Positions 40,300 to 49,544 of a stretch of DNA of 64,000 bases are shown here, piece by piece. A program made the translations under genes and the position numbers. The first letter of the stretch is position 1; every line of letters starts with the position of its first letter. The DNA lies in NCBI GenBank assembly GCA_019637395.1, contig JAHBVR010000011.1, positions 186,001-250,000 of the forward strand, in the 5' to 3' direction. The notes under the pieces were generated by a model. That model made no database searches and was not told the origin of the DNA. It was given only the letters and a program-made list of their open reading frames with translations. Source of the DNA: Vulcanimicrobiota bacterium. Its GTDB lineage: Bacteria; Vulcanimicrobiota; Xenobia; Xenobiales; JADMJV01.

Positions 40300-40720
40300 G
40301 AAAACTACAAGCCACGGAAAAGCAACCTGACCAACCTTCAACAACAAGAGCTTCACTCGATTGTAATCGAAGGTCCAGAGGCGGCCGGCCTTGACACCGG
40401 CACCTGGACGGCAGCTCTGGTTCGAGATGTCATTGAAAAGCGATTCGGCGTGACCTACCCAACCTCAGCGGTGCCCAAAATATTGCACCGTCTCAGCTTT
40501 TCTGCGCAGTTGCCGCAAGTGCAGCTCGCCCGAGCCGATCCCCGTGCTCAGAAGAAATGGGTCGAGAAAGCCTACCCTGCGATTCTCCGGCGGTCCCGAA
40601 AGGAAGGCGGAGTTGTGTTTTTCCAAGACGAGTGCGTCTTCCAGCAATCCGGCTCGAGAACCCGAACCTGGGCGGTAAGCGGTGCGCAGAGGCTGCCTGG
40701 AGCGCCTGGTCCGGGTCGGG
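40300..40720 (+). pseudogene. IS630-family transposase remnant
   Basis: The frame reads KPRKSNLTNLQQQELHSIVI, then EGPEAAGLDTGTWTAALVRD and FGVTYPTSAVPKILHRL, and later FQDECVFQQSGSRTRTWAV. This is the helix-turn-helix end and first part of the DDE catalytic domain of an IS630 transposase (W..P, then F.DE). The N-terminus and the last third of the catalytic domain are gone, and no start codon is usable. No terminal inverted repeats were found. Confidence 0.75.
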
Positions 40721-40788
40721 TATAATAGCGGTTGGTTTTAGCGTCTGCGAGATTGAGGGAAAATCAAGCTAGGCGGTGGCGGCGGAAG

Positions 40789-40998
40789 TCATAGGCGACG
40801 AGGCAAGGTGCTGTGCCCACATTCGGGGGTCAGTAAGTGAATGTCTCTGGCCGGATGCGTGTCGAGGCGCCGCAGCACGTCGGTCAGGTAGACTGTCGGA
40901 TCGACCCCGGCCAACACGCAGCTTTGCACCAGGCTGTAAGCTACGGCAGAGTAACGGGCGCCTGTCTCCGTGAAATTGAAAAGCCAGTTCTTACGGTC
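40789..40998 (-). pseudogene. IS66-family transposase remnant (C-terminal)
   Basis: On the minus strand the frame reads RKNWLFNFTETGARYSAVAY, then SLVQSCVLAGVDPTVYLTDV and LRRLDTHPARDI, the signature end of IS66 TnpC (NWLF......A...YSL...C...G.DP..YL.DVL.R...HP). Only the last 60-70 residues survive. It lies back-to-back with the IS630 fragment, so this 1-kb region is a landing zone for mobile DNA. Confidence 0.75.
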
Positions 40999-41093
40999 AT
41001 AACAGGCTTCCAAGCTCTTGTCTTGCCGCGCCTTCCTGGCGCCCTCTTGGAGGACTCCAGGCGGCTTCATCTGCCCCGACACTCCCGGTCTAC

Positions 41094-41630
41094 TCATATA
41101 ATTGAGGCTGGCTGGAAACGGTAGACCTCGGCTTCCAGCGGTCGAAAAATCCGTTCTCCGGCGCGGAAGCCCACCCGGATGACGCGAGCCAGTGTGCGAT
41201 CCCGAGCCGGGTCGGCGGTGCAAGTCGTGGCCACGGCGCGCTGCTCACGGGGCTCGAAGAGAGTGCCTTCCAAGCCCGGACCAAAGGTTTCCAGAGCCGC
41301 ATGCCGGTTAAGGATGTCGCTGACCAGGTCTCTGAAATATTTGAACTCCAGCGCAACCTGTGAGCTTTTCTCCAGTTCGTCGTATAGCCGGATCAAATCC
41401 CTGCAAATGGGACTGATGGCCTGCTGTAGTTCGCCCGCGCGCAGGCGCCGGTTCTCCTCATGCAGTCGGTCGACGAGGCGTTCACGCTCCCGATTGAGCT
41501 GATTCGCCTCCGACAATCCCACCATGATCGAGTCGAGCATCACCAGAGCCAGGTTGATGCTGTCTGGCTGCGAAGCTTGAATTGCGGGGCTTGCGTCGAT
41601 TTCCAAGATCACCGCCTCTTTCTCGCTCAT
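41094..41630 (-). CDS. GrpE-like protein
   Basis: 178 residues from ATG 41630 (a GTG at 41654 would add 8). A central coiled coil (NQLNRERERLVDRLHEENRRL, then helices around DELEKSSQVALEF) and a C-terminal beta domain, GTLFEPREQRAVATT...RVIRVGFRAGERIFRP, follow the GrpE layout, where E.H.A, V..V...G and R.....V mark the nucleotide-exchange domain. GrpE proteins reset DnaK by releasing ADP. No dnaK or dnaJ is nearby, so this may be a specialised partner of an Hsp70-like protein. The similarity is clear mostly in the C-terminal half. Confidence 0.7.
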   Translation of the reverse strand: MSEKEAVILEIDASPAIQASQPDSINLALVMLDSIMVGLSEANQLNRERERLVDRLHEENRRLRAGELQQAISPICRDLIRLYDELEKSSQVALEFKYFRDLVSDILNRHAALETFGPGLEGTLFEPREQRAVATTCTADPARDRTLARVIRVGFRAGERIFRPLEAEVYRFQPASII

Positions 41631-41813
41631 GGCGTATGCTATCTCCGATAGCACACAATGTTTGGCGAGTAACCCTGTTGGTCCTGTTTATTTCTGAAAA
41701 TTGTAGGACTGCAGCAGCCGATCAGCCTTCGCACAGACTATCGCCAACAATAGGCTGGCGCTCAGCGCGAGGTCACATCCAATGGATGATAACACCAAGC
41801 TGACACACGAAAT

Positions 41814-42278
41814 TCAAGGCACCGATTCCTGCCAGCGCAGGAGCTTCAAGTAGTCGGGGTTAGGCACACCGGGGGCGGTTTCTTCGCGCACGTCCAGGGT
41901 GGCGCGCAGCACATAACGCGCGGTCGGGCGGGTGGCCGGCCCGTAGAATCCCTCGCTTTCGATGCGCAGCACGTAAAAGGGCGCCTTGGACCAGGTGGCG
42001 TCCAGAGTTACCACATAAGATCCCAGTGCTTTCGTGCTGCCCGCTTCCGAAAGCTCGCGCGAAAAGGTGGTGTTGGTCGCCGTGCTCTGGTGCAAATCGC
42101 CGGCCAGGCGCAGGCGAATTTCCTCCATGCCGGCCAGGGCTACTTGACGAGCCTGCACTTGATAGTGGGTCTGCATCGCCCCCAGATTGCGCATTGGCTG
42201 GCGGCTGAGCATGCCCACGCACAGCACCATAAAAAGCGCCACAACCAGCAGAGCCGGCACAATAAAGCCTCGACTCAA
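41814..42278 (-). CDS. PilX-like minor pilus protein (pilin operon 1)
   Basis: 154 residues from TTG 42278, overlapping the preceding gene by 4 bp. A basic start and hydrophobic segment (GFIVPALLVVALFMVLCVGML) without a cleavage motif, then VALAGMEEIRLRLAGDLH, the AG.E..R..L..D pattern typical of PilX/GspK-type N-terminal helices. The remaining beta-rich domain ends LKLLRWQESVP, similar in position to LFRIVNWNEEVEQ of its counterpart at 52091-52597. Last gene of the operon 45527-41814. Confidence 0.8.
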   Translation of the reverse strand: MSRGFIVPALLVVALFMVLCVGMLSRQPMRNLGAMQTHYQVQARQVALAGMEEIRLRLAGDLHQSTATNTTFSRELSEAGSTKALGSYVVTLDATWSKAPFYVLRIESEGFYGPATRPTARYVLRATLDVREETAPGVPNPDYLKLLRWQESVP

Positions 42279-42841
42279 CGGGTTTTCCAGGCTTCCTGGG
42301 GCAGGCTAAACTGTAGGGAATTCTCCCGAGGCTTGCCTTCGACCAGGATGGTCAGGGTCAAACGAACCAGCCCTCCAGAGCGCGACGCCTGCAGCTCCTG
42401 ACAGTTGCGCAAAAGCGGCGTGGCCCAACTTTCGCTGCCGGCCCGCAGGCTGCGCACCAACTGGCCGCCCTGAATGGCATATTCCACCGTGACCCGATGG
42501 GCGGGGGCGTCTTCCACCCAGGCGCTGGGAAAATTCGTGGGGGTGGGGCTGGGGGTTGGGGTCGGGAATTCACTGCTCTCCTGTTGCCAGTCCGGCATTC
42601 GAAAACGCAACAGCGCAGCGTTCCCCGAGGCCGGCTCCAGCCACTCCGTCGCCTGCCTGGCCTCGTAGGCCATGCGATAAAGGCAGGAGACGGCGACCTC
42701 CTGAAGACGATCTTTTTGACCCAGGAATTTCTCAGCTGCGGCGGCGGCGTTCATCAAGTTATGCATCAAGACCATGACCATCAGAAACAGACTGAGGCTG
42801 ACCAGGCTTTCCAATAAGGTCAGGCCGCGCCGATTGGTCAC
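42275..42841 (-). CDS. Pseudopilin, GspJ/PilW-like (pilin operon 1)
   Basis: 188 residues from GTG 42841. Leader TNRRG, then LTLLESLVSLSLFLMVMVLMH (Glu+5). The following helix includes VAVSCLYRMAYEARQATE, and a Pro/Thr hinge (PTPTPSPTPTNF) splits the head. It overlaps its neighbours by 4 bp on each side. Counterpart of the gene at 52594-53148 in operon 2. Confidence 0.85.
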   Translation of the reverse strand: MTNRRGLTLLESLVSLSLFLMVMVLMHNLMNAAAAAEKFLGQKDRLQEVAVSCLYRMAYEARQATEWLEPASGNAALLRFRMPDWQQESSEFPTPTPSPTPTNFPSAWVEDAPAHRVTVEYAIQGGQLVRSLRAGSESWATPLLRNCQELQASRSGGLVRLTLTILVEGKPRENSLQFSLPQEAWKTR

Positions 42842-43578
42842 GGAGCTTTCATCTCCAGCACCACCGACTCTCCCTCAAAAAACTGCGCGCGGTAGCGGCA
42901 GGTCGCGCGCACCCGCAACTTCCCTGGCACAAAAATACGATTCGGGTCTGGAGGTGTCGGCCCGTACACCACATGAGTGAGAACAGCCCGGTTCGATTCG
43001 ATGGGTTCGACAGTGGCCCGCCCCGGTATGTCGGGCGGCCCTTCCGACTGGATCGACCAATCAAAACGGACGCCGGGAATCGGCTTGGAATCGACGTCCA
43101 ACAGGTAAGCATAAAACTGGGATTGCTGGTCAGGAGCCAACTGCAGCGGCGTTTCGGGATAAACCTTGAGCGAATCCGGCTCGCGCAACGGAGAGGCGAT
43201 CAGGCCGGTCAGCCTGGTCAAGGGCCGCCCACCTCCGCGAACTTCCAGGGTCACCAACCGGAAACAACCTTCCAGCAAGGGATCGCTTTGTTTCGAATCG
43301 GAAACCCAGGCATGACAGGTAAAGCCGGGGGGATTGATGGAGGGAAAGTCTTGATCGTTATAAACATCCAGGCTGGTATCGAAGTTGGCGGGGGTCTGAA
43401 CCCAGCGGCGTAAGCTTTCCATGGTCTGCTCGCCGGCGATGGTGGCGTCGGAGACCTGCTGCGATCGGGTCTGGTAACGAAAGGCCTGAATCAGTAGGGT
43501 GAAACAGGCCAAGGAACCACCCGTCAGAATAAAAATCGCTACGATGGCTTCCAACAGTGAAAGCCCTCTAGGCTTCAT
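42838..43578 (-). CDS. Pseudopilin, GspI/PilV-like with extended head (pilin operon 1)
   Basis: 246 residues from ATG 43578. Leader KPRG and LSLLEAIVAIFILTGGSLACF (Glu+5); the helix continues VSDATIAGEQTMESLRRW. A long C-terminal beta-domain has an Ig-like pattern (FYAYLLDVDSKPIPGVRFDWS), which recurs as ALDEEGVPIPDLFFDWS in the operon 2 counterpart (53145-53915). This extra Ig-like domain is unusual for a GspI-type pseudopilin. It overlaps the genes on both sides by 4 bp. Confidence 0.85.
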   Translation of the reverse strand: MKPRGLSLLEAIVAIFILTGGSLACFTLLIQAFRYQTRSQQVSDATIAGEQTMESLRRWVQTPANFDTSLDVYNDQDFPSINPPGFTCHAWVSDSKQSDPLLEGCFRLVTLEVRGGGRPLTRLTGLIASPLREPDSLKVYPETPLQLAPDQQSQFYAYLLDVDSKPIPGVRFDWSIQSEGPPDIPGRATVEPIESNRAVLTHVVYGPTPPDPNRIFVPGKLRVRATCRYRAQFFEGESVVLEMKAP

Positions 43579-45527
43579 TCCTCACTCCATACCATGTCGC
43601 TATAGCCGGATACGCCCAGTTGGACCGAGGTTTGATTGGTCAGATTATAAAGTTGGGCATGCCCACTGGAATCTTGATAAACCAGGAAGGACCCGTCCGG
43701 GGAAAGACTGGGAAGCAGGCAACCCGCCTCCAGCACCGGAGTGGACAAACCCGGCAGCCTGGCCGTGGCCGCGTTACCATCCAGCTCAACCGGGCAGGAT
43801 TGGAGCCTGCCATCTGCATCCAGGCCGTAAATCGTCTGGGAATCCGGGCTCAAGAGCAACGACTTCAGCGGCGGGCCATCCACCACCGAACAACTCACCG
43901 GATCCGTGTTCAACCAGACGAACACGTATTTGCCGACGCCATCGGTAGTAATCAGGGTGTTCTGAGCGGGACTGACGACCAGGCCCTCCAGAGCTCCCGG
44001 GCCGGCAGGAATGGCCACCTCGTCTTTGACGGTCAGCGCCCCCCTGACCGGCGGGGCGGGCAAGGACTGGATCTTCTTGGCGCCGCCATCGTCCACCAGG
44101 CCGTAGAGCCGGGGTCCCTGAACAACCAGCCCGTTCAGCGTTCCCGCAAAGGCTGTGTCATCCCCAACGGGCTGGGAGGGACTTCCATTGAGAGCGGTCA
44201 AGAATCGGGGCTTCGAACCATTCTGAAACAGGAGTCCGTGTTGCGCTCGGGACCAGCCCATACGGGACGGCTCGCCGGCCTTCAGGTCGGCGCTGTTCAA
44301 AATCGAAGTGCTGGCGGAACCATCAAAGTTGGCGGCCGACAATCCCCCGCCGGCGTCTTTATAGGCCAGCCGTAAGGTCGGAATAATGGTCACATCAATC
44401 CCATCGGCGGTGGCTCCCGGGTAACCCAGCGTGGTCGAAGCCGACGGGACGATCTCCAGCCCGCGCCCGTCCTGAATACGGCAATAGAGCCGAAATCGGC
44501 TGTTCGGCCGAGCGTTCGCCGGGGGCTTCCAGATGGCCGTCCGATACCAGGCGTTCTTGGAGTAACTCCAACGCATGCGCGTGCCGGGTATGCTCCAGCT
44601 CCCGCCGGGTGTGCTTTCCCAAATGGCCGTCAACTGGTCGCCGTCGGGGTCCCGAGCGAAAAAGGTCAGAGAAACCTGGCCTGTCGGGGCCATGGCGATG
44701 GCCGGATCGGCGCTGGTCAGCACCGGAATCGCTTGCCGGTCGGGAGGGGGATCGATGACCAATTTGGGCGCTATCAACTCGGGGGGACGATTCGGACCCC
44801 GGTACTGAGCGGGCGTGAAGGCGATGCGCTCGGTGCGGGGCAGGCGCTGATAGGAGTGCACCAGGTTCTGGTCCCCTTCCAGCAAACCGGGCACGACCTC
44901 CACCTGCCCCTGGGTGGAAATGGTGATGGTATAAGGATCGCTGATGGCGGTAAGAGTCGCTTCCGGTGGTAGAGCCGGCTCGCTGGCCGGAACCGGGTCG
45001 GTATAGGTGCAGCGCGAGCCCACCACCACTCGATACCCCCCGTTGGCAGCCGAATGATTGGCCACCACCTCGCCGGTCGGCAAGAACACCACGTAAGAAT
45101 CGGAGGGATAAGGAGGCTGCCAATCGTCAAAGCTGAACTGACTGCCGCGCGACAAGGTGGCCAGCGGAGGGGTCCAGTCAGGGCCGGCATACTTGCCTGA
45201 AAATACGATGGCATCAAGCAATTCTGCCCCAAAATCGTAGCCATGGGTGTGAGGCGCCGCGAACTCTCCGGCCACATTGTAGTAGCCACGGGCCACCGGG
45301 GTTTTGCCGATATCGCTGGGAATCCCCACAGCCACCGGAAAGCCCTGGGCGCGTGCCCGCAGATTGGCCAGGCGAAAACCCTCGGCCAGGATCTCGGCGG
45401 CCGCCTTGCTTTGCTTTTGCACCTGAGCACCGCGCAGACTGACGACTCCGGCCACGGCCAGTGAAGAAAGGATGGCCATGGCCAAAACCAGCTCAATCAG
45501 AGAAAAGCCCCATCCCCGGCGCATCAT
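43575..45527 (-). CDS. GspH-like pseudopilin fused to Ig-like and beta-propeller domains (pilin operon 1)
   Basis: 650 residues. Leader MMRRGWG and FSLIELVLAMAILSSLAVAG (Glu+5), then a GspH-like helix and head (AEILAEGFRLANLRARAQG). A middle domain contains SLTFFARDPDGDQLTAIWES, a cadherin/Ig-like pattern, and the C-terminal 250 residues contain repeated SPD/S-type blades (LLSPDSQTIYGLDADGRL, SLSPDGSFLVYQDSSGHAQL), consistent with a TolB/WD40-like propeller. Very large for a pseudopilin; it may be a tip subunit that binds a ligand. First gene of the operon. Confidence 0.85.
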   Translation of the reverse strand: MMRRGWGFSLIELVLAMAILSSLAVAGVVSLRGAQVQKQSKAAAEILAEGFRLANLRARAQGFPVAVGIPSDIGKTPVARGYYNVAGEFAAPHTHGYDFGAELLDAIVFSGKYAGPDWTPPLATLSRGSQFSFDDWQPPYPSDSYVVFLPTGEVVANHSAANGGYRVVVGSRCTYTDPVPASEPALPPEATLTAISDPYTITISTQGQVEVVPGLLEGDQNLVHSYQRLPRTERIAFTPAQYRGPNRPPELIAPKLVIDPPPDRQAIPVLTSADPAIAMAPTGQVSLTFFARDPDGDQLTAIWESTPGGSWSIPGTRMRWSYSKNAWYRTAIWKPPANARPNSRFRLYCRIQDGRGLEIVPSASTTLGYPGATADGIDVTIIPTLRLAYKDAGGGLSAANFDGSASTSILNSADLKAGEPSRMGWSRAQHGLLFQNGSKPRFLTALNGSPSQPVGDDTAFAGTLNGLVVQGPRLYGLVDDGGAKKIQSLPAPPVRGALTVKDEVAIPAGPGALEGLVVSPAQNTLITTDGVGKYVFVWLNTDPVSCSVVDGPPLKSLLLSPDSQTIYGLDADGRLQSCPVELDGNAATARLPGLSTPVLEAGCLLPSLSPDGSFLVYQDSSGHAQLYNLTNQTSVQLGVSGYSDMVWSEE

Positions 45528-45612
45528 GCCTTCTGGGTTCTCGGAGCCCTATTGTTTTCCTGGGTCTTCCTTCCGTCCAGGAGCCCCAAATCTCTTAGTA
45601 GAATGGGCTTTT

Positions 45613-46701
45613 GTGGCCAAACTCGAAAAGATTATCCAGGCTCCGCGCACGGCTCGCGTGCCGAAGATGCTCGTAGCCTATTTTGCCCGCCAACTCTCGG
45701 TGATGCTGCGCAATGGCGTTACTCTGCTCAGGGGTCTGGAGACCCTGAGCGTGCAGTTGGAATACCCCCACTTTGGAGTGGTGGTGGAGGCGGTGGCCCA
45801 GGAAGTCAGTGACGGCGAAAAGTTCTCCCGAGCCCTGTCACATTATCCACGAGTCTTCTCGGATATTTTTATAAATGCGGTGCAGGTGGGAGAAGAAACC
45901 GGTGGTTTAGACCAGTCGCTGAACATGCTGGCCGATTGGCTGGAGCGCGAGGAACGACTCGAGCGCAAGCTGGTGGCGGCCTTCACCTATCCCTTCACGG
46001 TGCTGGTCGTATCCAGCCTGTTGACGCTGCTGCTGTTCACCACGGTTCTACCCACCTTTGCGCGCATCTTCGCGGAAATGAATGTCCCCCTGCCCTGGCT
46101 CACCTGGGTGGTCATGCAAATCACCGCACTGGTCTGCACCCCGATCTTCTGGCTGGTCCTTTTGCTGGCCGTCACGCTGGGTTATCGAGCCTGGGTTCAG
46201 GCCTGGCGCTCTCCTCGCCAGGCTCGGGCTCTTTATCACGCCTTCCATCGCCTGCCGGCCATCGGCGCCACCCTGCGCCACGGAGGGCTGGCTCGCTACT
46301 GCGCGGCCAGCCACGCCATGTTGCATTCCGGCGTGACCTTGCTGAAAACCGCCCGTATGTCCGGGCAGGCCAGTGCCAACCCCTTGCTGGACCATGATTC
46401 CCGGCGGGTGGCCAAATGCCTGGAGAGCGGCGAAAAGTTGGCCGACGCCTTGATGTTGGAACCACGACTCTACTCGATCACCATGCTCCAGATGGTCAAA
46501 GCGGGAGAAGAATCGGCCCTGCTGGCCGAGATGTTCTTGAGAGTCGGCCAATACCACGAACTGGAAATGGAATCCACCATCGACCAGCTCTCCTCGACGC
46601 TGGAACCGATCCTGCTGCTCGGCGTGGCCTTGATGGTCGGGAGCATCGTGCTCTCGATCTACCTTCCCATGTATTCCACTCTGATGAACCTGGCCTCCTA
46701 G
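45613..46701 (+). CDS. GspF/PilC-family platform protein (pilin operon 1)
   Basis: 362 residues from GTG 45613; the frame extends upstream over the divergent pilin gene, but only from here does the sequence match the family. Two T2SSF repeats, LVAYFARQLSVMLRNGVTLLRGL and LARYCAASHAMLHSGVTLLKT, are present with GEETGGLDQS and GEESALLAEM and three membrane segments. It lacks the N-terminal GspF extension. Divergent from the pseudopilin operon, with 85 bp between starts, so the two are likely expressed together. A histidine kinase gene follows 2 bp after the stop. Confidence 0.92.
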   Translation: MAKLEKIIQAPRTARVPKMLVAYFARQLSVMLRNGVTLLRGLETLSVQLEYPHFGVVVEAVAQEVSDGEKFSRALSHYPRVFSDIFINAVQVGEETGGLDQSLNMLADWLEREERLERKLVAAFTYPFTVLVVSSLLTLLLFTTVLPTFARIFAEMNVPLPWLTWVVMQITALVCTPIFWLVLLLAVTLGYRAWVQAWRSPRQARALYHAFHRLPAIGATLRHGGLARYCAASHAMLHSGVTLLKTARMSGQASANPLLDHDSRRVAKCLESGEKLADALMLEPRLYSITMLQMVKAGEESALLAEMFLRVGQYHELEMESTIDQLSSTLEPILLLGVALMVGSIVLSIYLPMYSTLMNLAS

Positions 46702-46703
46702 CC

Positions 46704-48680
46704 ATGGGAAACCTGCTGGCCCTGATCAGCCTGCTCCTGCTGGAGCTACGAGCGGCCCCGCTGGCCCTGGGCAGCTTTTCGGCGGCGTCGTGCTGGACGC
46801 TGGCCCTGGCCAGCCTGCCGCAGCTCTCTCTAGAGTGGGTGCTGACCTGCCAGGTCACGGCCGTCACCATCCGCAGCCTGATCTGGCCAGCTTCTTCTCG
46901 AGGAGTCTGGCGAGACGCGCTGGCCGATATCGTGCCGCCGGCGCTGGGGGCCTGGGCGGTGGCCCGGCTGGGCTGGCTGCAAGCCGCGCCCCTGCTGCTC
47001 TTGCTCAGCCTGCCTCTGCCGCTCCTGCTGAGCCAGCTGCTGGCCCCTCAAAGCGGCGTGGTAGCCAGCCGGATGGCCCTCAAATGGGAGCACCTCAGCC
47101 TGGTGGCGCTGGCCCCGGCGGCGGGTTTGCTGGGTCAACGCGATCCGCTGCTGATGCTGCTCGTCTGGCCGGCCCTTTTGAGTTTACTACGGGCCGCCAG
47201 CGACGGCGAAGAACTGCAACAACGCCGGAGCCAGCACCTGGCCCTGCGCCAGCAACGCAAGCGCGTCGACCTGCGCGAGCAAATCAATGAGGAGACCGAA
47301 ATACGCCAGGAACGCCAACAGCGGCTGCTCGATGCGCGCGCCGATACCTTTGCCCTGCTCGAGACCCTGGCCGCCAAACCCCTCAGCCAGGCGCAGGCCC
47401 TGACCGAGGTTTTACTGGCCCTGCGCCAGCGCATCCCCCAGGGAGAGTGGCACTTCTTACCGAGCGGGGAATTTGCCGGCGAGGTGGCCATCGGCATGCG
47501 CCTGCGCCAGGTCTGGAGCGAGGGAACTCCCTGGATTTTGACCACCGCCCAAAGCACTCACGCCGCCTGGCGCCTGGCGCACAGCGGGGTGTTCTACGTC
47601 CAGGGTCCCTTTGTGCTGAATCACGAACTCCAGTTTACGCTGGGCGTCTTTTTCTTCTACCTCGGGGTCTGGTTCGAGCGGATTCGTTCCCAAGAAGGAC
47701 TGCTGCTGGCTCTGCAACGCCTGCAGGCCTTGCTGCAAGGAGCCAGGCAACTGACCGCCCTGGTCTCCCCGCGCGAGATTCTCGAACTGCTGGTGGAACG
47801 AGCCGGCCAGTGGACCGGCCGGCCCTGCGCCATTCGCTCCGGACCCCTGCAAGTCGGAGAGCCGCTAGGTCAGGCCTTTCCCTTTCCAGGAGGGGAATTT
47901 TATTTGGAAGCCAGCGGAATGGACCCGACCGAAGTCGAGGCCCTGCGCCTCTGGCTGGTGCTCGGGGCGGGAGCGCTGGAGCGTTGCCAGACGCAGGCCG
48001 GTCTGCACCAAAACAGCAAGTTGGCGGCCATCGGCCAGCTGGCGGCCGGCGTAGCCCACGAACTGAATACCCCGCTGGGAGCCATTTCGGTGGCTCTGGG
48101 ACTGGCCCGGCGCAACCTGGCGAGCAATCCTGAAAAGGCCATCGGACGGCTGGAGCTGGCCTCCAAATCGGTGGACCAAGTGCGCGTGATCGTGGCCAAG
48201 TTGCTCAACTATTCGCGCAGCAGCGATGGAGAGCGCCGCCGAACCAGCCTGGGAGAAGTGGTCCATGACGCGCTGCAACTGGTGGGACAATCCTTCCAGT
48301 TGGAGGCGGTGACTCTGGAGGCTCCGGAAAATTCTCAGGAAGTCTGGGTCCAGGCCAATGCGGGTGAAATTCAGCAGGTCTTGATCAATCTTCTTGGCAA
48401 TGCTCGCCTGGCGGTGTCCGGGCGCGCCGGCGCCCTGGTTCGGGTAGGCCTGGGTCCCGGACAGGTAACCGTCGAAGACAATGGTCCGGGTGTAGACGAG
48501 GAAGATGTGCAGAGAATTTTTGAACCCTTTTTCACCACTCGCGATATCGGCCAGGGCGTAGGCCTGGGCTTGTCCATTTCGCGAGAAATCATGACCAACC
48601 ACCAGGGAGAACTCAACTACCGGCGCTCCGCCTTGGGCGGCGCCTGCTTCGAGATGCGGTTGCCGGAGGTTCATGAGTAA
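46704..48680 (+). CDS. Membrane sensor histidine kinase
   Basis: 658 residues from ATG 46704, 2 bp behind the GspF stop. The N-terminal 170 residues hold five or six membrane helices, then a coiled coil (QQRKRVDLREQINEETEIRQE) and a GAF-like region. The kinase core has the H-box GVAHELNTPLGAIS (His452), N-box QVLINLLGNARLAV, G1 VEDNGPGVDEED, F-box FEPFFTT and G2 GVGLGLSISREI. It should autophosphorylate His452 and pass phosphate to the response regulator 10 bp downstream. Co-transcription with gspF suggests control of pilus assembly. Confidence 0.92.
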   Translation: MGNLLALISLLLLELRAAPLALGSFSAASCWTLALASLPQLSLEWVLTCQVTAVTIRSLIWPASSRGVWRDALADIVPPALGAWAVARLGWLQAAPLLLLLSLPLPLLLSQLLAPQSGVVASRMALKWEHLSLVALAPAAGLLGQRDPLLMLLVWPALLSLLRAASDGEELQQRRSQHLALRQQRKRVDLREQINEETEIRQERQQRLLDARADTFALLETLAAKPLSQAQALTEVLLALRQRIPQGEWHFLPSGEFAGEVAIGMRLRQVWSEGTPWILTTAQSTHAAWRLAHSGVFYVQGPFVLNHELQFTLGVFFFYLGVWFERIRSQEGLLLALQRLQALLQGARQLTALVSPREILELLVERAGQWTGRPCAIRSGPLQVGEPLGQAFPFPGGEFYLEASGMDPTEVEALRLWLVLGAGALERCQTQAGLHQNSKLAAIGQLAAGVAHELNTPLGAISVALGLARRNLASNPEKAIGRLELASKSVDQVRVIVAKLLNYSRSSDGERRRTSLGEVVHDALQLVGQSFQLEAVTLEAPENSQEVWVQANAGEIQQVLINLLGNARLAVSGRAGALVRVGLGPGQVTVEDNGPGVDEEDVQRIFEPFFTTRDIGQGVGLGLSISREIMTNHQGELNYRRSALGGACFEMRLPEVHE

Positions 48681-48689
48681 AGAGGCCCC

Positions 48690-49544
48690 GTGCAAGTCCT
48701 GATCCTGGAAGACGACAATACTCTGCGCGAGCTATTGGTCGACGCCGTCGAATCCCTTGACCATGTGGTCAAGCCGGCTGACTCGGCCACCATGGCGCTC
48801 CACCTGGGCCGAGAATACGACTTTGAGCTGGTCATCTCCGATATCCGCATGGCCGGCCCCACCGACGGCCTCGGGGTGCTCCAGGCCCTGAAGCAACGCC
48901 AGCCCAAGATGGCCTGTATCGTGATTACCGGCTATGCGGACAAAACAGCTCCCTTACGGGCCTTGCAAATCCGGGTGGACGACTATCTCTATAAGCCTTT
49001 CGAAGTAGAAGACCTGATTGCGGCCATCGATCGGGTCACCCAATCGCAATCGCAGCGAACCTGGTATCGACAATTACTGCATCGCCTCTTAGGACAGGCT
49101 GCCTCGGACCAGGATCTGGCCGAGTTGCAAGCCATCCGCGAGAATTGCCTGAAAGACTTTTTTGTGGCCGTGCGTTCTCAGCATCTTTATGCCGAAACCG
49201 CCCTCAACATTTGGGATACCTGGGAAGAGCTGGAAGCCGATTACCTGAAGATTGCCAATATCCGGGTGGTGGCGGCGGAAGTAGCTCGCCGTCTGATCGA
49301 TCGCTTTCAACTGTGGCAGGCCCGCCTGGCCAAGGAAGCGGCCACTCAAGCCTTTGTGGCGGCCGGCACGCGCTCTGAGGAGAAAGTCGACCGGGCCACA
49401 TTCCGGCGCTTCATCGAGCGCATCAAACAGGCCAGGCTGTCGGCGGAGAACCTGGGTCTGGCCGTGGCCCTGCGCCGCATCCCACCCGAGCAGCGGCGCC
49501 GCAATCCAGAATTGGAGCGATATTTTCAGCGAATGTGGAGCTGA
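48690..49544 (+). CDS. Response regulator without DNA-binding domain
   Basis: 284 residues from GTG 48690. Receiver domain: acidic pair EDD (7-9), phosphoacceptor Asp51 in VISDIRMAG, Thr in VITGYAD and Lys102 in YKPFE. Residues 125-284 form an all-helical region with no recognised DNA-binding or enzymatic motif. It closely resembles the receiver of the REC-SARP regulator at 55097-57376 (same DIRMAG, RVDDYL/RIDDYL, KPFEV). Probably acts by protein contact. Its 3' end overlaps the converging gene by 19 bp. Confidence 0.9.
   Translation: MQVLILEDDNTLRELLVDAVESLDHVVKPADSATMALHLGREYDFELVISDIRMAGPTDGLGVLQALKQRQPKMACIVITGYADKTAPLRALQIRVDDYLYKPFEVEDLIAAIDRVTQSQSQRTWYRQLLHRLLGQAASDQDLAELQAIRENCLKDFFVAVRSQHLYAETALNIWDTWEELEADYLKIANIRVVAAEVARRLIDRFQLWQARLAKEAATQAFVAAGTRSEEKVDRATFRRFIERIKQARLSAENLGLAVALRRIPPEQRRRNPELERYFQRMWS

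Noticed and set aside
40123-40356. Minus-strand 77-codon frame
   Set aside because: It overlaps the conserved start of the IS630 remnant on the other strand, so it cannot be an intact separate gene.
40721-40726. Perfect TATAAT in IS debris
   Set aside because: No -35 element at the right spacing and no intact gene downstream; probably chance or the remains of an IS promoter.
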